A stretch of DNA of 6,206 nt from Pseudomonadota bacterium (lineage in GTDB: Bacteria > Pseudomonadota > Alphaproteobacteria > Rhizobiales > Xanthobacteraceae). Shown in pieces: positions 1 to 4,821 of this stretch (the first letter of the stretch is position 1; each line of letters starts with the position of its first letter). The stretch covers positions 1 through 6,206 of the forward strand of contig JAJYAH010000439.1 in NCBI GenBank assembly GCA_021779635.1. Direction: 5' to 3'. The position numbers and the translations under genes were made by a program. The notes below the pieces were generated by a model. The model ran no database searches. It was given only the letters and a program-made list of their open reading frames with translations, and was not told the DNA's origin.

Positions 1-2
1 TT

Positions 3-620
3 CCGGATGTCATCTTCGTCGAGCCGACCTACACGAATGCGCCGCACCTGACCGTGCCGACGGACGACCACGCGCCCTCCTCTGTCGCCGGAGGCCAGAA
101 TTTCCTGCGCAGCGTCTATCTGTCGCTGGTGGGAAATCCGGCGCGGTGGGCAAGAACCGTGATGATACTGACCTATGACGAACATGGGGGGTTCTTCGAT
201 CATGTATCGCCGAGGCCCATCACGACAGAAGCGCCGCCCGGCGCAAGCTATCCGGCGTTCGATTGCAGCGGAGTACGGGTGCCCGGCCTCGTCATCTCGC
301 CCCTAGTGCAAGAAGGCGCGATCTACTCGAAGCCTCTCGACCATACTTCCATTCTTTCGTTTCTCGCAAGGAAGTTCGGACGCGGAGAAGGCTATTCCGA
401 GGAGGTCGCAGCACGCGGGCAAGTGTTTACCGGACGTATCGAGGAGATATTGTCGCTGGGAACGGCCCGGTCGGAAATCCTGCATCCTCCTGGCGCTCTC
501 ACGGGCGTGGACCTTAATACGATCGCGTTCCAGAAAGCCGCCGCAATCATGGCCGACCTCGATCCCGATAAGATGACAAACAAGTTCCCGGAACTCAGGA
601 ACTTTATCAAGAAGTTCTGA
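3..620 (+). CDS. Phosphoesterase (phospholipase C / acid phosphatase family), 3' part only
   Basis: The reading frame is open from the first complete codon at position 3, so the start lies upstream of the window and about 205 C-terminal residues are seen. The internal GTG at 54 is not a credible start, because conserved sequence precedes it. Family hallmarks (PF04185-type, alkaline-phosphatase-like fold) are a DDHAP segment at 63-77, the highly conserved block YDEHGGFFDH at 174-203, the VRVPGLVISP segment at about 276-305 and DHTS at 339-350. In characterised members the Asp, Glu and His residues of these blocks bind metal and carry out hydrolysis of phosphodiesters or phosphomonoesters, often on exported enzymes; any signal peptide would be outside this window. 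The end is intact (TGA at 618-620). The gene converges on the restriction gene and is probably unrelated in function to the centre of the window. Phospholipase C versus acid phosphatase activity cannot be decided from this fragment. Confidence 0.9.
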   Translation, partial: PDVIFVEPTYTNAPHLTVPTDDHAPSSVAGGQNFLRSVYLSLVGNPARWARTVMILTYDEHGGFFDHVSPRPITTEAPPGASYPAFDCSGVRVPGLVISPLVQEGAIYSKPLDHTSILSFLARKFGRGEGYSEEVAARGQVFTGRIEEILSLGTARSEILHPPGALTGVDLNTIAFQKAAAIMADLDPDKMTNKFPELRNFIKKF

Positions 621-638
621 AAAGGGTAGTTCTCCTTT
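599..638 (+). terminator. Two weak hairpins at the end of the phosphoesterase gene
   Basis: A 6-bp perfect inverted repeat, GAACTT (599-604) and AAGTTC (612-617), with a 7-nt loop overlaps the last codons. A second short stem, AAAGG (621-625) with CCTTT (634-638), follows the stop codon. Neither is followed by a clear T tract, so this is at best a weak or factor-assisted terminator, and chance is a fair alternative. Confidence 0.2.
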
Positions 639-1052
639 ATGGATGTCGGCACCATGAATCCACTGAAGGAGCAGTATAGTGCGAGTTCAACCTGTCAAGC
701 GATTTACTTTGACGCGCCAGTCGGGTTCGGTGCGCAGCGATGAGTGGCTGTAATAGCCGCTATCGGGGCTTCGAGACTTTCAGGGAGTCGGACTGAGCGG
801 CGGTGCGTTCAGGATAACCCAGAAGGAGTTCCAAGTCTCGCGATCCTCCGCACTGACCGGAAGCCTATAAGCCGCAGCCTCTTCCACAGGCCGGAGTTCT
901 TGTGGGGACGCTTACGGCCGACGGTGGAGCTTGCACTCGGGCATGCCTCCCTCAATGCCCAGGAAGTTCAGATGTATGTGGTAATCGTGTTCCATCCCGC
1001 TAATCCACGGGTACTTACTTACCTTGTAGCCAGATTGTTCAACATCGGCACT
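621..1052. other. Convergent intergenic region of about 430 bp without a convincing gene
   Basis: This stretch separates the + strand phosphoesterase from the - strand endonuclease. It has a 109-codon GTG-start frame on + (744-1073) that overlaps the endonuclease end by 21 bp, has no good ribosome binding site and matches no full-length family I know. That frame does contain a short stretch (921-980) resembling the C-terminal box of tyrosine recombinases (TV..LGHASLN, then QMY), listed separately. On the - strand the frame continuing from the endonuclease stop is open for about 46 codons, with a possible ATG at 995, but I do not recognise the product. Short frames such as 654-743 (29 codons, +) are not supported. 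I find no tRNA, no recognisable attachment repeat and no transposase end. Confidence 0.6.
921..980 (+). pseudogene. Possible vestige of a tyrosine recombinase C-terminus
   Basis: Read in the frame of position 921, the sequence gives TVELALGHASLN followed three codons later by VQMYV. In tyrosine recombinases (XerC/D and phage integrase family) the segment around the second catalytic His and the nucleophilic Tyr typically reads TVQELLGHASLSTTQIYTHV. The TV, LGHASL and Q-hydrophobic-Y elements are in the right order, but the spacing is two residues too long. The upstream catalytic Arg and HxxR box are not recognisable, and the downstream residues do not fit. The resemblance rests on very few residues and may be chance. 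If real, it is a relic of an integrase beside the restriction-modification genes. Confidence 0.15.
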
Positions 1053-2009
1053 TTAGTCGCTGATGGCCGGTGAGTGGGGGCCTAGAAACCGCTCGCCGTT
1101 GAAGTGGATCAGGTGTGAAGGAGCGTCAGCTACCCACACCTCCGTTTCCCATGCAATGTCGCCGAGATAGCGACTCATGATGGCGCGGTTCGGAAACGCT
1201 GTCACATAGACCAATCCCGCCGTTGCCTTGGCGAACAGCCGTGCAAGCTCCGCATGGCGTTTGGCGTCCACGGGGCCGTGGCTGGTCACGGATTCAATCA
1301 GCAACAGCCAGTCGCGCTCCGGATAGTACAGAACCACGTCCGGCATCTTGCCGTGGGCATCGACGCTCACGCCGAGCTTTGAGAGCGATACGGCGTCGAA
1401 ATAACCCCACTTCTCGCCCGTGTCACCCGCATAAATCAGCACACCTCCGGGGACGAAGCGCGCACCGAAGTCTTCAATAATCGCCTTGATCAGTTCGCTG
1501 TGCTCGCCGGGGCTGAGGGTGATTTCTTTACCAAGCGTGATCTGCACGGGAATGAGGTTTTGCTTGCGCTCGTGCGCGTACCTTGCTGCGAGTGTTTGAT
1601 GCTTCGCAAGGTATGTGGTCAGCTCAGCGCTCCATGCCTTTGTATCGAAGCTTCGGAGCAATGCCAAGGCGGCTGGCGCGATCTGATACACGGCGGCGGG
1701 GCTGTTGACGGGCCGGTCGGGTTTGTCGGGATTGTAAAGAGCGATACCCGCGTCAACAAACTGGTGCATGGTCTGGCGGCGCACGGTCTCGCGGGTGTTC
1801 GGGGCATAGGTTTTTTGGTAGTGGTCCCGAATCCAATCCATGATCGGTGTGATGCCCATGAGTGGGTTTTTCGCTTTGGCCCATTTGCGGTCGGGCTGGA
1901 GATCGAGCAGCGCTAAAAGGCAAAGGGCCGAACGTTCGTTCTGCTGCGCACGCGGCAGGCCGAAAGAGATTAGAATCTTGCGGGCGTTATCGATGTGCTG
2001 GTGGGTCAT
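1053..2009 (-). CDS. Type II restriction endonuclease, PstI/BsuBI family
   Basis: The 318-residue product matches the size of PstI and BsuBI endonucleases. Residues about 1-145 correspond to the helical, winged-helix-like N-terminal domain, and about 155-315 to the catalytic BsuBI/PstI domain (PF06616). The catalytic core is visible as KMPDVVLYY (residues 221-229, PD at 223-224) followed by LLLIESVTSHGPVDAKRH (235-252, with Glu239), the signature of this family and a variant of the PD-(D/E)xK nuclease motif. Family members cut CTGCAG leaving 3' overhangs; that specificity here is inferred. The frame is open further upstream to 2075, but ATG at 2009 is chosen because it forms an ATGA overlap with the methyltransferase stop and begins at the conserved N-terminus. 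No strong Shine-Dalgarno precedes it, so translation is probably coupled to the methyltransferase. Making the nuclease second suits methylate-first expression. The gene ends intact at a TAA. Confidence 0.95.
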   Translation of the reverse strand: MTHQHIDNARKILISFGLPRAQQNERSALCLLALLDLQPDRKWAKAKNPLMGITPIMDWIRDHYQKTYAPNTRETVRRQTMHQFVDAGIALYNPDKPDRPVNSPAAVYQIAPAALALLRSFDTKAWSAELTTYLAKHQTLAARYAHERKQNLIPVQITLGKEITLSPGEHSELIKAIIEDFGARFVPGGVLIYAGDTGEKWGYFDAVSLSKLGVSVDAHGKMPDVVLYYPERDWLLLIESVTSHGPVDAKRHAELARLFAKATAGLVYVTAFPNRAIMSRYLGDIAWETEVWVADAPSHLIHFNGERFLGPHSPAISD

Positions 2010-3523
2010 TCGGCGAGCTTTTTCAGTTGGTCGTCGAGCATCGCCTGCGTTAGCGCACTTTGTGCGCGCGCCCACTTTCCGAGGGTGATAAGCGCCTGTC
2101 GGCTCGGGTACTTCATCATCCGAAGGTCAGTCGCATTCACCTGTGTGTGTCCGTTGAATCGGCGAAAATGCTCATCGACCGCCGTCGTGTTGAGAAACGC
2201 GGCCAGTCCGTGCGCGAGATTTTCCGGCAAGCCGCGCTTGTCCTCATGAAAGACGTTAAGGTGATTTTCAAAGCCCAGCATGGGCGCTTCGGGGAACGTA
2301 GCCGGTGTAACAACGCTGGCGACGACGCGGCGGCGCTCTTCTTTCGCGGAAAAACGCCGCGCTACGGCATAAAAGCCGTTCGGGTAGAGCCATTTTTTCG
2401 TATCGGTGTTGATCTCGATCGCGTTGCCACGCTTCATGCCGTCCTTGGGCCATTGCGTGGCGTGGCCGACGAAATGGCCCGGATAGAGTAGTGGAACGGT
2501 TCCCTTGCTCGGCTTTTGCTGGATGTGCTTCTCCAACCTGAAATCCACAACCGGGCCGGTCGATACGCCGATGCCGATTTCACCCAAGGAAAAGCGGATG
2601 CCTGGCGCTCGCTCGATCGCGTTGCGCCCAAGCGAAGTAGGCACATGAATGAAATATTCCGGATCGTCGGGAAACACGATCCGGTCAAACGGCTGCTCAT
2701 GCGTCAAGAGGTCGGCGAAACCGGCATCCGTCGAATGGGAAACAGTCACATCGCCCTGCCTGCCATCGCGCTCAAGCCGGATGATTACGTTCTCCTGCAA
2801 CACGGCGTCATCCTTGAAAGCCTTCGTTCTGGACGCGAACAGGTGTATATGCTGGAGCGCGGCACGGTTCAACAGAAATTGGCGGAAGGGCCGATAATAA
2901 GGCCCGTTGCAAAAACTGCGTGGGATGATCGCCACGAGCTGGCCGCCCGGCTGCATCAACGCGAGCGATAAAGCGACAAATGCCGAGTAGAGATTGCCTG
3001 TTTCGATTCCCGCGCGGCGGAGAATGAGGCGGTGTTGCGATGTACTGTTAATCTTTTTGTAAGGCGGATTCAGGATCGCGTGCGAAAAGGGTCTCGATCC
3101 TTGGAACCTTTTGCAAGCTGCTTTCCAAATGAAATCACCGGATGAAACCTTGTAGGTGACAGGCAATCTCCCGGCGTAGGTCGCCAGTGTGGTTTCGAGG
3201 TGTGCGCGCAAGGTGTTGTCGATCTCGTAAGCCTCGATCTCCACGCTCTGAAAATTCAGTTCTTTCGCAGAGGTCAAGCGATCGAGGAAGGCGCACGAAA
3301 GAGCGCCAACTCCGGCTCCGGCGTCGAGCAGACAGCAGGTCTGCAGGGTCGTGGGCGGAAACAGCGAAGCCATAAACCGGGCCACGGGTGCGGGCGTCAT
3401 GAACTGGCCTAGGGCAGATTTCTGCTTCAGGGCGAGGAGCGGGGCAACCTTCCGCCGTAGCGCGTCCGCGTGGTCAAGTAGCTGAGTGGTCAACTGTCCA
3501 TGATCCCCTTGATTCGTCTTCAT
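2006..3523 (-). CDS. Type II DNA N6-adenine methyltransferase, PstI/BsuBI family
   Basis: The 505-residue product has the length of M.PstI and M.BsuBI. Motif order is that of gamma-class adenine methyltransferases: motif X GQFMTP (residues 39-44), S-adenosylmethionine-binding motif I LLDAGAGVGAL (65-75), an acidic residue after beta-2 in YEID (99-102), and catalytic motif IV NPPY (152-155). A long C-terminal half (about 310-505) follows and should hold the target-recognition domain. It would methylate adenine in CTGCAG and protect host DNA from the endonuclease encoded immediately downstream, with which it shares an ATGA overlap. The ATG at 3523 directly follows the TGA of the upstream regulator remnant. 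The ribosome binding site is poor, so expression may depend on transcription and ribosomes arriving from the upstream genes. The gene appears intact. CTGCAG specificity is by family resemblance only. Confidence 0.95.
   Translation of the reverse strand: MKTNQGDHGQLTTQLLDHADALRRKVAPLLALKQKSALGQFMTPAPVARFMASLFPPTTLQTCCLLDAGAGVGALSCAFLDRLTSAKELNFQSVEIEAYEIDNTLRAHLETTLATYAGRLPVTYKVSSGDFIWKAACKRFQGSRPFSHAILNPPYKKINSTSQHRLILRRAGIETGNLYSAFVALSLALMQPGGQLVAIIPRSFCNGPYYRPFRQFLLNRAALQHIHLFASRTKAFKDDAVLQENVIIRLERDGRQGDVTVSHSTDAGFADLLTHEQPFDRIVFPDDPEYFIHVPTSLGRNAIERAPGIRFSLGEIGIGVSTGPVVDFRLEKHIQQKPSKGTVPLLYPGHFVGHATQWPKDGMKRGNAIEINTDTKKWLYPNGFYAVARRFSAKEERRRVVASVVTPATFPEAPMLGFENHLNVFHEDKRGLPENLAHGLAAFLNTTAVDEHFRRFNGHTQVNATDLRMMKYPSRQALITLGKWARAQSALTQAMLDDQLKKLAE
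3341..3346. other. CTGCAG site, predicted target of the local R-M system
   Basis: This is the only CTGCAG I find in the window. It encodes Leu60-Gln61 of the methyltransferase, so the presumed self-target lies inside its own protective gene. About one or two sites would be expected by chance in this length, so the count is not informative. Confidence 0.6.
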
Positions 3524-3724
3524 TCACAATAACGGGTTCCGGGGAGCAGGGAAGGGGCCGCGCGGCCTCCATCTGTGTGAGTTTCCGTCGCTTGATGGCT
3601 TCGTCATGGCCAGGATGAGTCCGCTCTTTGCGGTTAGGTCCGCCGCTTCGGCAGGCGTAAAGCCAATATCAGTGAACAGGTAGCTGCTTTGAGTGCCCTC
3701 GGCTTGCAGGTGAGCTTTGGTCAT
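3524..3724 (-). pseudogene. Frameshifted and truncated XRE-type helix-turn-helix regulator remnant
   Basis: ATG at 3724 overlaps the TGA of the preceding regulator as ATGA. The first 42 residues resemble the N-terminus of small XRE/HTH_37-type regulators, with FTDIGFTPAEAADLTAKSG at about residues 17-35. After Lys42 the frame reads a Pro/Arg-rich tail to a TGA at 3524. Shifting the frame by one base at 3598-3599 (one G apparently lost from AAGGCC) restores the expected continuation AIKRRKLTQMEAAR (3599-3558), which is the start of the helix-turn-helix. Resemblance then stops at about 3557. The rest of the DNA-binding domain is absent, and the methyltransferase starts 34 bp later. So two lesions are visible: a 1-bp deletion and a 3' truncation. 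The 66-residue product as written lacks a complete HTH and is probably non-functional. It may still matter as a translated leader whose stop abuts the methyltransferase ATG. Confidence 0.72.
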
Positions 3725-4044
3725 GCGACAGCCTCGAGCCCATTTCTGGCGACCAGAGCGAGGAGCTTCAGAGAAGTTCCTTGCGGGTGTTTCTCGCCCC
3801 GCTCCCACTGGCTGATCAGGCCGGTGGTCACATTCAGATAACGGGCAAAGACGGCCTGGCTCGCTCCCTCCTTGAGTCGCAGATCGCGGATTTGCTTGGG
3901 CTTCAGACGAGGTATGGGGGTGAGACACATCGCGTCGAATTTGCGCATCGTCAGCTTGTTCATCACGCCGGCGGCGTGGAGGCCCTCGGCCGTTTCGTGA
4001 ATCGAGGTCATCAAAGGGCTACTATATTGCTTTGTCTTTTTCAT
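3721..4044 (-). CDS. HigA/NadS-like helix-turn-helix transcriptional regulator
   Basis: The 107-residue product has a helix-turn-helix of the XRE type at about residues 48-85. It includes IRDLRLKEGASQAVFARYLN (52-71) and TTGLISQWERGEKHPQGTSL (73-92), and a typical C-terminus LKLLALVARNGLEAVA. The N-terminal region (about 12-45) with HETAEGLHAAGV and TMRKFDAMCLTP is characteristic of antitoxin-type regulators that normally follow a RelE/HigB-like toxin gene. No such toxin precedes it here: brnA ends 25 bp upstream. It is therefore an orphan antitoxin or an acquired regulator. Such proteins bind operators near their own promoter, so it could act on this transcription unit, though no operator is obvious in the 25-bp gap. 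The ribosome binding site is weak. The gene ends in an ATGA overlap with the XRE remnant, a pairing also seen in toxin-antitoxin cassettes. Confidence 0.9.
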   Translation of the reverse strand: MKKTKQYSSPLMTSIHETAEGLHAAGVMNKLTMRKFDAMCLTPIPRLKPKQIRDLRLKEGASQAVFARYLNVTTGLISQWERGEKHPQGTSLKLLALVARNGLEAVA

Positions 4045-4069
4045 GGCGCATTACTCAATTGTTGTTCTG

Positions 4070-4441
4070 TCATGTAGCTTCCTTTGCGCGGTTTGCCCGA
4101 CTTCGGGTCGCGGGCTTCCTTTCCACGCGCTGCCGCGTCTGTACGAAAGCGCGGAGGACCGCGTTAATGCGCGTCTGGTAGCCTCTGCCGCGCGCCTTGA
4201 ACCAGTCGAGGATATCGCCATCAAGACGAATGTGAATATCCTGCTTGGCCGGTGGCAACCCAACCATGACCATGCTCTCCCAGCCTGGGGCCAAGGGACC
4301 TTCGTCCTTGTCGGCGAGCCGTTCAACCTCCGCCCGGGACATGGCATCGACGCGCTTCCAGTCTGTCTTGCTGTCGCCACGCGCAATTTTCCGTCTGATC
4401 TTGTCAGCCGAAAATCGTGCGATATTTTCGTTCTTCCGCAT
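4070..4441 (-). CDS. brnA: BrnA family antitoxin
   Basis: The 123-residue product carries the BrnA antitoxin signature in its C-terminal half. KQDIHIRLDGDILDWFKARG (residues 66-85) followed by GYQTRINAVLRAFV (87-100) is the ribbon-helix-helix-like DNA-binding part that autorepresses the operon. The N-terminal part (about 1-60, rich in charged residues, with DWKRVDAMSRAEVERL at 27-42) is expected to bind and neutralise BrnT. A basic tail (101-123) makes it somewhat longer than many BrnA proteins. ATG at 4441 is supported by an excellent Shine-Dalgarno 7 nt upstream. The gene overlaps the end of brnT by 38 bp, the usual brnTA order with toxin first. It is the last gene before the HigA-like regulator. 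Confidence 0.93.
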   Translation of the reverse strand: MRKNENIARFSADKIRRKIARGDSKTDWKRVDAMSRAEVERLADKDEGPLAPGWESMVMVGLPPAKQDIHIRLDGDILDWFKARGRGYQTRINAVLRAFVQTRQRVERKPATRSRANRAKEAT

Positions 4442-4673
4442 CTCTTGCCCTCCTGAAGGATATAAGCCGGATGGCCTCCACGCGCTCGGTCCATACGACA
4501 GCGAAAAATCTATTCGCTAATAGCCCGACGGTGACAAAGCGTTCCTCGCCGTGACGGGGAGACGGGTATGTGAATACCGGGCGACCGTCGAATAGCGGTG
4601 TTGCGTCGATCAGATCCAGGCCGTGCTCCGCCAGATTGATCGCGCGCTTCTTCTCGTCCCATTCAAAGTCCAT
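4404..4673 (-). CDS. brnT: BrnT family toxin
   Basis: The 89-residue product matches the BrnT family (PF04365) in length and sequence. The N-terminus MDFEWDEKKRAINLAEHGLD is the canonical FEWDxxK..N..KHG start. The middle contains ERFVTVGLLANRFFAVVWTE (residues 44-63), and the end shows RLISFRRARDAEERKY (69-84), the conserved I-S-x-R-x-A...E...Y block. BrnT has a RelE-like fold and acts as a ribonuclease that halts translation; it is held inactive by BrnA. ATG at 4673 is chosen because the family start lies there. An upstream TTG at 4691 would add six unconserved residues. No clear Shine-Dalgarno is seen, in keeping with low toxin expression or a nearly leaderless message. It is the first gene of the co-directional array. 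Confidence 0.93.
   Translation of the reverse strand: MDFEWDEKKRAINLAEHGLDLIDATPLFDGRPVFTYPSPRHGEERFVTVGLLANRFFAVVWTERVEAIRLISFRRARDAEERKYRTIFG
4449..4454 (-). promoter_or_regulatory. Strong Shine-Dalgarno for brnA
   Basis: On the - strand this reads AGGAGG, 7 nt before the ATG at 4441 and inside the 3' end of brnT. It fixes the brnA start and would favour abundant antitoxin relative to toxin, because brnT has no comparable site. Confidence 0.85.
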
Positions 4674-4724
4674 CGATATTTGTATCCACAATTATGTACA
4701 TAGTCAAGGAAGTTAAACAAACAA
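4674..4724 (-). promoter_or_regulatory. Candidate brnTA promoter and operator
   Basis: This AT-rich stretch lies directly upstream of brnT on the - strand. One reading is a -35 TTGACT (4707-4702) with a 17-bp spacer to a -10-like TACAAA (4684-4679), giving an almost leaderless brnT message. An alternative is -35 TTGTTT (4720-4715) with an 18-bp spacer to CATAAT (4696-4691). The palindrome ATGTACAT (4694-4701) sits inside both, and TGTA/TACA half-sites lie at 4697-4700 and 4681-4684. That placement is where a BrnA autorepression operator would be expected. Position and composition support a promoter here; the exact elements are inferred. Confidence 0.4.
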
Positions 4725-4821
4725 GGGGTTGAGAGAATTTTCTTCCGAGGCGCGAAGAGGTCGGGTGTCTATGAATCGCGTTCAAGTGGCGGATTTTTCA
4801 ATATGATTCAGACCGAGCGGG
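4725..4821. other. Short spacer between the helicase stop and the brnT promoter
   Basis: About 100 bp between the helicase stop codon and the promoter region of brnT. I see no gene and no convincing hairpin-plus-T-tract terminator, so read-through from the helicase gene into brnTA cannot be excluded. Confidence 0.5.

Noticed and set aside
912..1052. - strand frame that continues after the endonuclease stop, with some protein-like composition and an ATG at 995
   Set aside because: About 46 codons only, then further stops. I recognise no family, and a run of this length is unremarkable by chance.
744..1073. 109-codon + strand frame with a GTG start as a gene
   Set aside because: It has no clear ribosome binding site and no full-length family resemblance, and it overlaps the endonuclease 3' end. 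Only a short integrase-like patch is of interest.
2010..2075. N-terminal extension of the endonuclease to an upstream start
   Set aside because: The extra 22 residues are the methyltransferase C-terminus read in another frame. The ATGA-coupled start at 2009 fits family length and layout.
3725..3928. Longer - strand frame giving a 134-residue protein ending at 3524
   Set aside because: Its first 68 residues are the HigA-like gene read out of frame. The believable start is the ATG at 3724.
4095..4115. GC-rich hairpin (GCCCG...CGGGC) as a terminator after brnA
   Set aside because: It lies inside the 3' coding end of brnA and is not followed by a T tract. High GC coding sequence often gives such stems.
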